Source: Caribbeanibacter sp964518305 (lineage in GTDB: Bacteria; Gemmatimonadota; Gemmatimonadetes; Palauibacterales; Palauibacteraceae). Taken from it: DNA of 64,000 nucleotides. This document shows, piece after piece, positions 1 through 9,062 of the stretch. Below the pieces are notes generated by a model. That model was not told the DNA's origin. It saw only the letters and a list, made by a program, of their open reading frames with translations, and made no database searches. The position numbers were made by a program, and so were the translations under genes. Location of the stretch: assembly GCA_964518305.1 (NCBI GenBank), contig CAZFDK010000004.1:46708-110707 (forward strand), read 5' to 3'. Positions within the stretch are counted from its first letter, which is position 1. Each line of letters starts with the position of its first letter.

Positions 1-1
1 G

Positions 2-1120
2 ACGATCTACCTGCCCACGCATCGGCCCAACGACCAGGCGGACGCCGACCGCATCCAGTTCCGGGCGTCGCTGGAGAGGGCCCGCGAGCTGCTGGCCGAG
101 CGCGACGACGCCGATCGGCTCACCGCGCAGCTGGAGGAAGTGGAACCGCTGGCCCGGGACATCGGCTTCTGGCGGAACCAGGCCGACGGTTTCGCTCTCT
201 TCCTGGCGCCGGGCTTCCGGCGGGCCTTCCGCCTCCCCGGCGACGTGCCGGAGCTGACGACGGTGGGGGACGCCTTTCACCTCCTTCCCCTGATCGGGAG
301 GGTGCAGGATCCCGACCGGTACTGGGTGCTCGAGCTGGGACAGGAGCGGGTGCGTCTCTGGACGGGAGACGCCGAGGGTGCGCGCCGTCTCAACCCCGAG
401 GCGCTGCCGGTCGATCTCCGGGACGCCCTGGAAGTGGAGTTCGAGCGCGACGTGATGATGGTGCTGACGCGGAAGGAGAGGGACGGCAGCCACGGCGACC
501 ACGGCCGCGGCGGCGTCATGCCGGTCTTCCACGGTCACGGCGAGCGCGGCCCCGGGCGAGAGGAGAGGCTGCTCAGGCAGTACTGCCGCCGGCTCGACGA
601 CGCGCTGAACGAGGTGCTCGGGGAGAGCCGGGCGCCGGTGATCCTGGCGGCCGTGGGGGAGAACCAGGCCGTGTACCGCGAGGCGTCCCGGACGGAGCTT
701 CTGACGGAGGAGGGCATCGAGGCGAACGTGCAGCACTGGTCGCCCGAGGAGGTGCACGAGGCAGCGTGGCCCATCGCACAGAGCCAGGCGCAGAACACCG
801 TGGACCGGGCGCTGGAGATCTGGGAGCGCGCCGGAGGCGGCGGGAAGGCGGAGTCGGACCTGGCCAACCTGAGCCATCTGGCCGCCCGCGGACGGATCCG
901 TCTCCTCATGGTGGAGAAAGGGCGACGGGCCTGGGGGCGACGTGATCCGGGGACCGGTGACGTGGAGTTCGCACGGGAGGGAGGTGAGGACCCGAGCGGG
1001 GAGTCCGTGGAGATCCTGGACGCCGTGGCCCGGAGCGTGCTCCGGCACGGGGGAACCGTCCTGCCGCTCTCTCCCGACCGGATGCCCGTCGGGAGCGGCG
1101 CGGCCGGGGTCCTCTGGTGA
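2..1120 (+). CDS. baeRF family 3-like protein (5'-truncated by window edge)
   Basis: The open frame runs from base 2, so the true start lies upstream; the GTG at 140 is internal. The first visible residues, TIYLPTHRP, match the N-terminal strand of the bacterial archaeo-eukaryotic release factor family 3 (eRF1/Pelota-like, predicted ribosome-associated). The remaining 370 or so residues carry a His/Gly-rich loop (residues near GDHGRGG) and end in a region with a NTVDRALE helix and a GTVLPLSPDRMP strand typical of these proteins. No GGQ motif is visible. M. tuberculosis Rv2629, a DosR-regulon member, belongs to a related family, which fits the neighbouring genes. The role in translation or ribosome rescue is inferred from the family only. 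Confidence 0.72.
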   Translation, partial: TIYLPTHRPNDQADADRIQFRASLERARELLAERDDADRLTAQLEEVEPLARDIGFWRNQADGFALFLAPGFRRAFRLPGDVPELTTVGDAFHLLPLIGRVQDPDRYWVLELGQERVRLWTGDAEGARRLNPEALPVDLRDALEVEFERDVMMVLTRKERDGSHGDHGRGGVMPVFHGHGERGPGREERLLRQYCRRLDDALNEVLGESRAPVILAAVGENQAVYREASRTELLTEEGIEANVQHWSPEEVHEAAWPIAQSQAQNTVDRALEIWERAGGGGKAESDLANLSHLAARGRIRLLMVEKGRRAWGRRDPGTGDVEFAREGGEDPSGESVEILDAVARSVLRHGGTVLPLSPDRMPVGSGAAGVLW

Positions 1121-1174
1121 GCGATCGCCGCCGCCGCGCGTGTCAGAGGGGTGGACGCGACCCCGGACCTCGCG

Positions 1175-1729
1175 CTACCGTTGCTTTCCGTCCAGGACCG
1201 TGAGCACCGAGGCCACGTCCGAGCGGGGTGACTCCAGGACCAGCGTGATCGACACCGCTTCCAGGTTCGTCAGGGCCGCAGCGGCGGCGGCCACCCGAAC
1301 CGGCCATACCAGGTCCAGGGCCAGGAGCCCGACCGTGGCCCCGATGACCAGGAAATAGGACGCCTTGGCGGTGAGGGTGTGGTAGGAGGGCATCTGCCCG
1401 AACTTCGTCAGGCTCAGGAGCCACGATGCGGCGTAGGTGGCGGGCACGAGAGCGATCCACGGCCACTCCCCGAGCAGCACCTCCCACTCCAGCACGGCCA
1501 GACCGCCCAGCAGGAGGCCGTACATCACCATGTCGGCGATGCTGTCCAGCCGGGCCCCGAGCTCGCTTCGCTGATCCAGGAGCACCGCGAGCTTCCCGTC
1601 GAGCCAGTCGGTGGCCTCCAGGGCCAGGAACAGGTACAGGAACAGGTCCGACCGCCCGGCGAGGGCCAGGACGGCCAGGGCCGGCGCGATCGCCAGGCGG
1701 ACGCTGGTGATGGCGTTCGGGAGGTTCAC
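1175..1729 (-). CDS. CDP-alcohol phosphatidyltransferase family membrane protein
   Basis: 184 residues with about five or six membrane segments. The catalytic block DG-x2-A-x-x8-G-x3-D-x3-D is readable (DWLDGKLAV ... ELGARLDSIAD, residues about 41-66), so the family is clear. Members transfer a phosphatidyl group from CDP-diacylglycerol to an alcohol such as glycerol-3-phosphate or inositol. The usual Arg after the conserved Ala (DGxxAR) is Val here, which may affect activity or substrate. The start is GTG, overlapping by 4 bases the stop of a short upstream frame. CdsA, which makes CDP-diacylglycerol, is encoded divergently next door. The exact alcohol acceptor cannot be told. Confidence 0.85.
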   Translation of the reverse strand: MNLPNAITSVRLAIAPALAVLALAGRSDLFLYLFLALEATDWLDGKLAVLLDQRSELGARLDSIADMVMYGLLLGGLAVLEWEVLLGEWPWIALVPATYAASWLLSLTKFGQMPSYHTLTAKASYFLVIGATVGLLALDLVWPVRVAAAAAALTNLEAVSITLVLESPRSDVASVLTVLDGKQR

Positions 1730-2030
1730 TCCGACCTCCGGGGGACGGCCAGCACCGGGCCGTGCGCGGAGCGGTCCGGATCGGCGCCCCGCACGTGCGA
1801 CCGAACCGCCCGGTGCGACGGCTCCAGGGGGAGCCGGACGACGGCGCTTCGGAAGTCGGGCATCGGGCGGATCATCTCGTCGGGGCCGGGGGCCCTCCGG
1901 GCCGGCCGTTCGCAGTCGCAGGGTTCAAAGAATGTCTCCGTGACGGAGTGGGGCTCTTCCCGGCGCGAGCGGCGAACCGAAAGATGACCTGCCTCCGGGA
2001 CTGCGACCATCCGCCGATCGGGCACCCGGC
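1730..2030. other. Divergent intergenic region between phosphatidyltransferase and cdsA
   Basis: About 300 bases separate the two divergent phospholipid genes and should hold both promoters. A short minus-strand frame (1726-1875, about 49 codons, starting MIRPMPDFRSAVVRLP) ends with a TGA overlapping the GTG start of the phosphatidyltransferase. It could be a small coupled gene, but it has no clear ribosome binding site and resembles nothing I recognise. No convincing operator was found. Confidence 0.3.
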
Positions 2031-3038
2031 GTGAACCCCGTGCACGAGCTGTCCCAGCTCCTGGGTCTCGCGGAGGGCACGACCCTGGTTCTGCTGGCGG
2101 TCGGGGGGGTGCTCCTCGCCGGACTCGTCAAGCGCGGGATCGCGGTCGTCCGGGACGAAGCTGCAACGGACGACATCCGTCGCTGGCGGAGCGTCTGTAC
2201 CTGGACGGCCCTCTTCCTGGTGCTGGTCGCTGTGGTCAGCCTGGGCCGAGCCGCCGTCGTTCTCTGCGCGGGGGTCGTCTCGCTGCTCGCCCTGCATGAG
2301 GGACTGCGGCTCGCCGGGACGTCCGGACTGATCGGGATCGCTGCGCCCGGGAGCGCGACACTGTACCTGTGGGCGTGGGCCGACTGGACGGGTCTCTTCC
2401 TGCGGGCCGTCCCTTTCCTGGCCGTCGGGTGGCTCGTGGTGGAGCTGGCGGAGCACGTACGGACGGAGGACGGGATCAGTGACCTCGTGTCCACTGGGCG
2501 GGCGCTCCTCCTGACCGTCGTCGGCCCCTCCTTCGTGGTGGCCGTGGCTTCGCTCCCGGCGCCGAAGGAGCTTCCAGACGCCGACATGGGGTGGCTGGTC
2601 CTCCTGGTGCTCCTCACCGCGGTGAATGATTCCGCCCAGGCCTGGTGGGGCCGCAGCTTCGGGCGACGCCAGTTGGCACCACGGATTTCACCGGCGAAGA
2701 CATGGCTCGGCCTGCTCGGCGGCGTCGCGACGACGACCGCGGCGTCCGTCGCGGTGGCCCCGATGCTGACGGCCTGGGGGCGTCAGCCGCCGCCCGCGGC
2801 GCCGGGACTGCTGCCGCCGCTGGCCTGGCCCGTGATGGTGGGCCTGCTGATCGGACTGGCCGGAACTGCCGGCGACCTCTCGGCCTCGGTCCTGAAACGC
2901 CGGGCGGGCGTTGACGACAGCGGGACGGCGCTCCCCGGCCACGGCGGGTGGATCGATCGGTTCGACAGCCTGGCCGTCTCGGCCCCCGTCTACTTCTGGT
3001 TCGCCTGGAGCCTCTGGTATGCTGGTCACTGGTACTGA
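2031..3038 (+). CDS. cdsA: Phosphatidate cytidylyltransferase family protein
   Basis: 335 residues, GTG start, with eight or so membrane helices. The enzyme makes CDP-diacylglycerol from phosphatidate and CTP in the inner membrane. The C-terminal signature is readable: SPAKTWLG at 220-227, GDLSASVLKR at 281-290, then HGGWIDRFDS at 304-313. The usual Lys-Asp of the signature (KRxxxxKD) reads as Val-Asp here. It is divergent from the CDP-alcohol phosphatidyltransferase that would use its product, so the pair forms a small phospholipid locus. This may be a paralogue rather than the housekeeping copy. The family call is firm. Confidence 0.9.
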   Translation: MNPVHELSQLLGLAEGTTLVLLAVGGVLLAGLVKRGIAVVRDEAATDDIRRWRSVCTWTALFLVLVAVVSLGRAAVVLCAGVVSLLALHEGLRLAGTSGLIGIAAPGSATLYLWAWADWTGLFLRAVPFLAVGWLVVELAEHVRTEDGISDLVSTGRALLLTVVGPSFVVAVASLPAPKELPDADMGWLVLLVLLTAVNDSAQAWWGRSFGRRQLAPRISPAKTWLGLLGGVATTTAASVAVAPMLTAWGRQPPPAAPGLLPPLAWPVMVGLLIGLAGTAGDLSASVLKRRAGVDDSGTALPGHGGWIDRFDSLAVSAPVYFWFAWSLWYAGHWY

Positions 3039-3115
3039 ACCTCGACGGCCGCGGCGCCTGCTGGTCGAGGATCCCACGGTCTTCCAGCCCGTGCGCCACG
3101 GCTGACAGGCGACGG

Positions 3116-3134
3116 GGCGTCCTGGCCCGACGCC
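3116..3134. terminator. Possible intrinsic hairpin downstream of cdsA
   Basis: GGCGTC (3116-3121) pairs with GACGCC (3129-3134) across a 7-base loop, between the convergent cdsA and the next minus-strand gene. No U-tract follows on either strand, so it would be a weak or factor-assisted terminator at best. Confidence 0.35.
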
Positions 3135-3146
3135 GGTCCTCCGCAC

Positions 3147-3623
3147 TCAGACCAACCGGTAGCCCCAGCCCAGGATCAGCCCGTACAGAGAGTGCGCCGC
3201 GGCGGCGATGAGCGGCGTCCTGTATCCGTAGTTCAGGGCCAGGAACCCCGGCGGCTCCAGGGCCGCGGTGGGCTCAGGCCCGTGACGGTCGCTGGCCATG
3301 CGGGGATGCAGGCCGGGCAGCGCCGGGAGCGCGACGGCGAGAATCAGGAGCGCGTGGAAGAGCCCGAGACCGGCCCCGAGCCAGGCCGAGCTCTCGCCGA
3401 CCCGGTGGAAGACGAGGACGTAGGGGATCGCGAAGATCCATCCCAGGAGCAGGTGCAAGCCGTATCCCACCAGTGGAGCCCGGTCGTGGTCGGGGGTGAT
3501 CATCGTGCCCAGGAGGAGCGGCACGCTCATCCTGGACAGACCCAGGCCCTGGGCGAGGGACATCGCCGTCGTGAGGACGAGGGTTGCGAGAAAGCCCCAG
3601 AGAAGCATCTCCGGAATGTTCAC
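3147..3623 (-). CDS. Conserved four-helix membrane protein of unknown function
   Basis: 158 residues from a GTG start that overlaps by 4 bases (GTGA) the stop of the upstream GH15 gene, which indicates translational coupling. It shows about four membrane segments. Motifs include GTMITPDHDRAPLVGYGLHLL near residues 39-59, ALPGLHPRMASDRHGP near 101-116, and LEPPGFLALNYGYRTP near 122-137. I recall similar uncharacterised proteins with this TPDHDRA / LHPRMAS pattern but no assigned function. Longer upstream extensions of this frame are shadow coding inside the GH15 gene. Confidence 0.7.
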   Translation of the reverse strand: MNIPEMLLWGFLATLVLTTAMSLAQGLGLSRMSVPLLLGTMITPDHDRAPLVGYGLHLLLGWIFAIPYVLVFHRVGESSAWLGAGLGLFHALLILAVALPALPGLHPRMASDRHGPEPTAALEPPGFLALNYGYRTPLIAAAAHSLYGLILGWGYRLV

Positions 3624-5494
3624 GATGCCGCTTCCCCGAGTCCGGGTCGCGGAGGCCGGAGCTCCGGCTCCGCCTCGTCGGCCTCCGAGGCCCGGTTCAT
3701 GGTCAGCGCCGTGTCGATGAGTCCCACGTGGGTGAAGGCCTGAGGGAAGTTCCCGAGGTGGGCGCCGGACTCCGGGTCGATCTGCTCGGCGAACAGTCCG
3801 ACGTCGTTCGCGCGACGGCACAGGGCCTCGAACGTCCGCCGCGCGCCGTCGAGGTCGCCCTGCCGACAGCGACACTCCGCGGCCCAGAAGCTGCAAATCC
3901 CGAACGCGCCCTCGCCGCGCGGTAGACCGTCGTCGAGGTCGCGGTAGCGATAGAGGAGCTCCCCGGAGCCCAGCCTGTTCCGGATCGCGCGACAGGTGGA
4001 CCTCATCCGGCTGGAATCCGGATCCGTGTATCCGTATCGGCTCAGCAGGAGGAGGCTGGCGTCCACGTGCTCTCCGCCGAGGGTGGCCGTGTACGACGAC
4101 AGCGTCTCGCTGAATCCGCGGTCCTCGATCACGTCCCGGATCCGGCCGCGCTCCCGGAGGAACCGTCGGGTGGGAGCATCGACGAGCCCTTCTCCGTCGA
4201 GCTCGAGAAGCCGGTCCAGAGCGACCCAGCACATCGCCTTGGAGAAGGTGTGGTGACGCCGCTCGCCCCGGATCTCCCAGATCCCCTCGTCGGGCTCCTG
4301 CCAGCGGTCACAGGCGACCTCGCCCAGGCCCACCAGCAGCCTCGCGGCGTCGCGGGAGATCTCACCCTCGCGGCAGGCGTACTGATAGGCGGCGTCGACG
4401 ACCTCCCCGTAGGTGTCCAGCTGGAGTTGATCGGCGGCCCCGTTGCCGATCCGGACCGGTCGGGAGCCCCGATAGCCATCGAGGTGATTCAGCTCTCGCT
4501 CGCGGGTCCTCCTGTTGCCGTACACGTCATAGAGCACCTGGAGCTCCGGCCGCGTCAGCCGCGTGCTGTGCAGCATCCAGTGCACGAAGGACCGGGCCTC
4601 CGGGGCGCGGTCCAGGTCCATGAGGACCTGGTAGATCAGGGACGCGTCCCGGAGCCAGCAGTATCGATAATCCCAGTTTCGGACTCCTCCGATCCGCTCC
4701 GGGAGCGATGTGGTGGGGGCCGCCACCACGGCTCCCGACGGAGCGAAGGTTAGGAGTTTGAGAACCAGGGCGCTGCGGACCACCGCGTCCCGGTACCGGC
4801 CCCGGTAGTCGCACTCCCCGGCCCACTGGCGCCACCAGCGCGCCGTGCGACGGGCTTTGCGCCACGCTTCCGTCCCGAGGCCGGGGAGCACGGCCGGCTC
4901 GCCGCGGGCGTAGGTGAGCGCCAGGGCCCGGCTCTCGGACTCGTGCAGCACCTCCCGTCCCGCCAGCCCCGGCGAGGTTTCGCGCGGCTCCAGCGTGAGC
5001 TCCGAGCTCAGGACGAGGGCGGCTCCGCGTCCTCCCCCGCACCAGTACTCCCCACGCCGGCGCCTGCGGATTCGGGGCACCTCCGTCCCGTAGTCGGGAC
5101 GGGGATCGTAGACGACGTGGAGCTCGACCCGACCCTCGACGCACTCCGTCAGCCGGATCAGCTCGTGCTCGGGGAGGAGCTCTCGCCGCTTCACCGCCTC
5201 GGAGGTCACCGGCATGAAATCGAGGAGCCGCAGCCGGCCGGAGTCGGTCGTGAAGGTCGTCTCGAGCACGTTCGTGTCCGGCAGGTACCGGCGGTGGACG
5301 TCGCGCACCCCGGCCGGCCGGACGACGAAGCGGCCGCCTCGCTCGCGATCCAGGAGGGCGGCGAACTGCGACGGCGAGTCGAAGCTCGGCAGACAGAGCC
5401 AGTCCAGGGAACCGCCGCGGCTCACGAGGCCGGCAGATCGGGAGTCGCCGATCAGCGCATAGTCCTCGATCGGCGGGTACTCCGCGCGCCCCAC
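3620..5494 (-). CDS. Glycoside hydrolase family 15 protein (glucoamylase/trehalase-like)
   Basis: About 624 residues from the GTG at 5494, preceded by AGAAGG; an in-frame GTG at 5524 is an alternative start. The N-terminus PIEDYALIGD followed by GSLDWLC is diagnostic for bacterial GH15 proteins. The (alpha/alpha)6 barrel carries GGVRNWDYRYCWLRDAS, a GIWEIRG segment with the presumed catalytic Glu, and EHVDASLLLL. Bacterial GH15 enzymes of this form hydrolyse glucans or trehalose to glucose. With glucokinase divergent beside it and trehalose genes elsewhere in the window, trehalose or storage glucan breakdown is a reasonable inference. No signal peptide is seen, so it is likely cytoplasmic. 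Confidence 0.9.
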   Translation of the reverse strand: MGRAEYPPIEDYALIGDSRSAGLVSRGGSLDWLCLPSFDSPSQFAALLDRERGGRFVVRPAGVRDVHRRYLPDTNVLETTFTTDSGRLRLLDFMPVTSEAVKRRELLPEHELIRLTECVEGRVELHVVYDPRPDYGTEVPRIRRRRRGEYWCGGGRGAALVLSSELTLEPRETSPGLAGREVLHESESRALALTYARGEPAVLPGLGTEAWRKARRTARWWRQWAGECDYRGRYRDAVVRSALVLKLLTFAPSGAVVAAPTTSLPERIGGVRNWDYRYCWLRDASLIYQVLMDLDRAPEARSFVHWMLHSTRLTRPELQVLYDVYGNRRTRERELNHLDGYRGSRPVRIGNGAADQLQLDTYGEVVDAAYQYACREGEISRDAARLLVGLGEVACDRWQEPDEGIWEIRGERRHHTFSKAMCWVALDRLLELDGEGLVDAPTRRFLRERGRIRDVIEDRGFSETLSSYTATLGGEHVDASLLLLSRYGYTDPDSSRMRSTCRAIRNRLGSGELLYRYRDLDDGLPRGEGAFGICSFWAAECRCRQGDLDGARRTFEALCRRANDVGLFAEQIDPESGAHLGNFPQAFTHVGLIDTALTMNRASEADEAEPELRPPRPGLGEAAS

Positions 5495-5568
5495 GGCCTT
5501 CTCTGTAGCTTGACGGCCTGTCACCGGATGTCCACCGCCTTCAACTGCCGTCCACAGCAACCGACCGT

Positions 5569-5583
5569 GGGAGCGTGGCTCCC
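5569..5583. promoter_or_regulatory. GGGAGC-N3-GCTCCC palindrome in glk/GH15 divergent promoter
   Basis: A perfect inverted repeat with 6-base arms and a 3-base centre lies between the divergent GH15 and glucokinase genes, in the context GTGGGA-N7-TCCCGAC. It resembles, with wider spacing, the GGGGA/TCCC palindromes found elsewhere in the window. An operator role is inferred. Confidence 0.4.
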
Positions 5584-5773
5584 GACAGGACCGAACGCAA
5601 CGAGCCGGCGTTTGAGGTCCATCGGAGCCGGGGGCACTCTGTCTGCCCGAACGATGCGGCTCGGCGCGCGGGCGCGCTGCGATGCTGCGATGCTCCGGTG
5701 CGTCGCCCGTCCCGGGCCGGCGCGATGAGGGCGGGAGACCGACGGCGTCCACGCTACGAGCAGGGAGAACGTA

Positions 5774-6748
5774 ATGATGGTGCTGGTCGGGGACATCGGT
5801 GCCACGACGTGTCGCCTCGCACTGGCTCGGCCCGGGAGAGAGGAGCTTCACCGGCTCGAGTCGCGCGCGGACTATCGCAGCTCCGACTACGGCGGTCTGG
5901 GAGAGGTGGTGGCCCGATACCTGGAGGAGATCGAGGAGCGGCCCGGGCGGGCAGCCTTCGGCGTGGCCGCGCCCGTCCGTTCGGGGCGCGCCCGGTTCGC
6001 GAACCTCCCGTGGGAGGTGTCGGAGGAGCATCTCTCACGGCGGATCGGAATCGAAGACATCCGGCTGCTGAATGACTTCGAGGCGCTCTGCCACGCGGTT
6101 CCTCTGCTCGGCGACGACGACCTCGTCGAGCTGCTGTCCGGGACCCCGGAGGGGGGCACGGTGGCGGTCCTGGGCGCCGGCACCGGACTGGGCCACGGCT
6201 TCGTCACCCGTTCCGGCCAGCGGGAGGAGGTGCACTCCTCGGAGGCGGGACACGTGGATTTCGCCCCCCGTACCCCGGTCCAGGAAGCACTGCTCCGGTG
6301 GCTCCGTGACCGGTACGGCCGCGCGTCCTGTGAGCGCGTGGTCTCCGGGCCGGGCCTCGTCGATATCTACCGCTTCCTGGTGGCGACCGACCGGGCCGAG
6401 GAGGACCCGCACACGGCCGCACGCATGGAGGGAGAGGACCCGGCTGCGGTCATCTCGACGCTGGGCATGGACGGCAGTGATCCGGCCTGTCGCCGGGCCC
6501 TCGATATCTTCGTATCGGCCTACGGCGCTCAGGCCGGCAATTTCGCCCTCGCCGTCCAGGCCACGGGAGGCGTCTTCCTGGGAGGCGGCATCGCACCGAA
6601 GATCCTTCCCGCCCTCCGCCGGGAGCGGTTCAGTCGCGCCTTCCTCGAGAAGGGGAAGTTGGCCTCCATGATGGAATCCATTCCGGTTCGGGCGATCACG
6701 GAGACGGACGCAGCGCTCCTCGGGGCGGCGCGGGCGGCCGTCCGGTGA
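5774..6748 (+). CDS. glk: Glucokinase (Glk family)
   Basis: 324 residues, ATG start with GGGAGA upstream. It phosphorylates glucose with ATP to glucose-6-phosphate. The N-terminal phosphate-binding strand reads VGDIGATTCRLAL (residues 5-17). LPWEVSEE, LLNDFEAL with the catalytic-type Asp, VLGAGTGLG, and SEAGHVDFAPR follow in the order expected for PF02685 glucokinases of the E. coli type. Length is normal for the family. It is divergent from GH15 and would capture glucose released by GH15 or by trehalose turnover. Confidence 0.93.
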   Translation: MMVLVGDIGATTCRLALARPGREELHRLESRADYRSSDYGGLGEVVARYLEEIEERPGRAAFGVAAPVRSGRARFANLPWEVSEEHLSRRIGIEDIRLLNDFEALCHAVPLLGDDDLVELLSGTPEGGTVAVLGAGTGLGHGFVTRSGQREEVHSSEAGHVDFAPRTPVQEALLRWLRDRYGRASCERVVSGPGLVDIYRFLVATDRAEEDPHTAARMEGEDPAAVISTLGMDGSDPACRRALDIFVSAYGAQAGNFALAVQATGGVFLGGGIAPKILPALRRERFSRAFLEKGKLASMMESIPVRAITETDAALLGAARAAVR

Positions 6749-6789
6749 GATCCGGCCCGACCCGGTCCGGACCTGGCGACGGCGGCCCG

Positions 6790-7560
6790 CTACAGCTCGC
6801 GCCGGACGACGAGGACGGGCCTGTCGGTGCCGTCGGCGAGGCGGCGTGAAAAGTCGCCGAAGATCGTCTGGCGCACCGATGGCTCGGTCTCGCCTATGAC
6901 GACCACGTCGTGCTCCCGTGCGGCCTCCTCCACGACGCCTTCCGGGTCGTCGTCGACGGCGAGGCGCATCTCGATCCGGTCGCCGTCGACCCCCTCCTCC
7001 CGCACCAGCTCTCGCCTGAGCAGCTCCATCTCCCTGCGCGGTTCTTCCCTGTCTGCCTCTTCTTCCTCCTCGGCGTCCTCTTTCTCCGACGCGACGTAGA
7101 GGAGAGTCGCCCGGTACGTCCCGTTCTGCATCAGGCCGGCAAGAACGTTGATCACCCGCGTGGCCATGGGTCCGGGGCGCACGGCCGCGAGGATTCGCTC
7201 CAGGCTGTAGACGGGCTTCGCGAGGAGGATGGCGTGGCACCCCTGCTCCACGGCCGTCCGCTCGACGGCCTCGAGCCTGTCGGGCACGAACACCAGCTCC
7301 GACCCGACCTCGACCCCGGCCTCGGCGAAGGCAGCTGCCACTTCGTCCAGCGACGTCGAGGTCTCGGACTCGACTTGCTCGCGAGCCTGCTCGGGTGCTG
7401 TCTGCTCCGGCACGAGGTACGTGCCGAGGAGACAGACCTTCATCGGACGGTGCAGCTCGATCAGGAGCGGCGAGATCTGCTCCGGGTCGGGCACCTCCAC
7501 CGAGACGAGCACCCTGAGCTTCTCGTCGTTTCCGGCGCTCTCCTCGTCGCCGATAATCAC
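6790..7560 (-). CDS. Universal stress protein family protein (degenerate ATP site)
   Basis: 256 residues from a GTG that overlaps the stop of the upstream permease gene (GTGA). The C-terminal part, DVVVIGETEPSVRQTIFGDFSRRLADGTDRPVLVVRR, has the Usp fold layout. The ATP-binding pattern G-x2-G-x9-G-S/T is not conserved, so this looks like a non-ATP-binding Usp. A very acidic stretch (EKEDAEEEEEADREE) lies near residue 160. Coupling to an amino acid permease suggests a regulatory partner of transport, as seen for other permease-Usp pairs; that role is inferred. Confidence 0.8.
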   Translation of the reverse strand: MIIGDEESAGNDEKLRVLVSVEVPDPEQISPLLIELHRPMKVCLLGTYLVPEQTAPEQAREQVESETSTSLDEVAAAFAEAGVEVGSELVFVPDRLEAVERTAVEQGCHAILLAKPVYSLERILAAVRPGPMATRVINVLAGLMQNGTYRATLLYVASEKEDAEEEEEADREEPRREMELLRRELVREEGVDGDRIEMRLAVDDDPEGVVEEAAREHDVVVIGETEPSVRQTIFGDFSRRLADGTDRPVLVVRREL

Positions 7561-9056
7561 GTCTGCTCGCCTCCTCTGTTCTCGGGTAGTGCGTCCTCGA
7601 GCCCCGGGAAGTCCGAGGCCGCGCGGGACGCGTATCCAAGATACCAGGCCAGGCTGGCGGCGATCACGCCGCCTCCGATCCAGACGGAAAGCGGCTGCAT
7701 GAAGGCGATCAGGCCGAAGCTCGCCGCCGCCCCCAGGGCGGGAACCACCGGGTGTCCGGGACACTCGAAGTCGGGCCGATAGCCGGCAGGCGACGCCCGT
7801 CGGACCCTGATCAGCACCAGGCAGACGAGGCCGTACATCACCAGATGGAGGAGGGACGCCACCTCCGCCAGGAGCTCGACCCGTCCCAGGAGCACCAGGG
7901 CGGTGATGGGCGCGCCCGTCAGGAGAAGGGCGACGTGGGGCGTTCGAAACCGCTCGCTGATCCGGTCCAGACCGGGGGGCAACAGGCGATCTCGGCTCAG
8001 TGCGTAGAGGGTTCTCGAGGAGCTGAGGATCGACGCGTTGGCGCTCGACAGGGTGGCGAAGACGCCGGCTGCCAGCAGGGCCACCGCTCCGGCGGGCCCG
8101 AGAAGCTCACGTGCCACGCCGACGACGGCGACCTCCCCCAGCTCGGCCAGGCGCTGGCTGCCGAGAAGGCTGGTGGCCACGAAGATCGTCAGAACATAGA
8201 GCGTGCCCACCACCAGGACGCTGCCCACCAGCGCCCGCGGCAGGTTGCGGGAGGGCTCGCGGATCTCGCCGGCCACCGTGGCTATCTGGGCGAATCCGAG
8301 ATACGAGGTGAACACGAGGGCCGCGGTGGTGAAGACGGGCAGCGTGCCGAAGGGAGCGAACGCCTCGGGGATCCGTTCGGCGCCGAAGAGGCCGGTGGCG
8401 TCCATGCCTCCGTAGACCAGGAACACTCCGAGGATGACGCCGAGCGCGCCGACGATCACGTTCTGGAGATTACCGCTCTTGCGGGTGCCGGCAATGCTGA
8501 TGCCGGTGAGAAGCGCCGCCGTGGCAGCCCCGACGATGGCCGTCGGCTCGCCCACGCCGACTCCGATCCTGTCGAGGGTGTCGCTGAGGTAATAACCGAA
8601 GCCGACCAGGTAGAAGGCGGCGGCGAACATGAGTCCGCACCACTGTCCGAGCCCCATCAGCGTGCCCGCGAGCGGTCCGAGTCCCCTGGAGATGAAGTGG
8701 TAGACGCCGCCGCTCTCCGGCATGGCCGTGGCCAGCTCCGCCGTGGGCAGGGCGACCAGCAGCGCGATGCCGGCACCGATGGCGAAGGAGAGCGTGGAGG
8801 CGGGACCGGCCCTTCCGGCCGCCAGCCCGGGAAAGACGAAGATGCCCGCCCCGACCATGGTCCCGACACCGATGGCCAGTGCCTCCCTGAGGCCCAGTGA
8901 ACGCTCCAGCCGGCGCTCCCGGACGCTGCTCGGATCGGCGGCATCGGTTCCGTTCGTCTCGCCTCCCGGCCCGGGAGGGGGGTCCGGACCCGTCACGGCC
9001 GCAGGGGCGGTGAGGCCGCCGCCACGGCGCTGGCCGGGCGCGGTGACCTTCCCCAC
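7557..9056 (-). CDS. APC superfamily amino acid permease
   Basis: About 499 residues with twelve or so membrane helices. The first helix region reads LREALAIGVGTMVGAGIFVFPG, the classic APC motif, and PESGGVYHFISRGLGP and FTSYLGFAQIATVAGEI follow at the expected places. It imports or exchanges amino acids or polyamines; the substrate is unknown. The start is uncertain: GTG at 9056 has GGGGGAGG some 13 bases upstream, GTG at 8996 has no site, and the frame extends to GTG at 9128. Its stop overlaps the start of the Usp gene, so the two are probably translated together. Confidence 0.9.
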   Translation of the reverse strand: MGKVTAPGQRRGGGLTAPAAVTGPDPPPGPGGETNGTDAADPSSVRERRLERSLGLREALAIGVGTMVGAGIFVFPGLAAGRAGPASTLSFAIGAGIALLVALPTAELATAMPESGGVYHFISRGLGPLAGTLMGLGQWCGLMFAAAFYLVGFGYYLSDTLDRIGVGVGEPTAIVGAATAALLTGISIAGTRKSGNLQNVIVGALGVILGVFLVYGGMDATGLFGAERIPEAFAPFGTLPVFTTAALVFTSYLGFAQIATVAGEIREPSRNLPRALVGSVLVVGTLYVLTIFVATSLLGSQRLAELGEVAVVGVARELLGPAGAVALLAAGVFATLSSANASILSSSRTLYALSRDRLLPPGLDRISERFRTPHVALLLTGAPITALVLLGRVELLAEVASLLHLVMYGLVCLVLIRVRRASPAGYRPDFECPGHPVVPALGAAASFGLIAFMQPLSVWIGGGVIAASLAWYLGYASRAASDFPGLEDALPENRGGEQT

Positions 9057-9062
9057 ATATCC

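Noticed and set aside
6764..6773. GGTCCGGACC palindrome between glk and the Usp gene
   Set aside because: Short, lacks a loop and U-tract, and such 10-base palindromes are common at this GC content; not called as a terminator.
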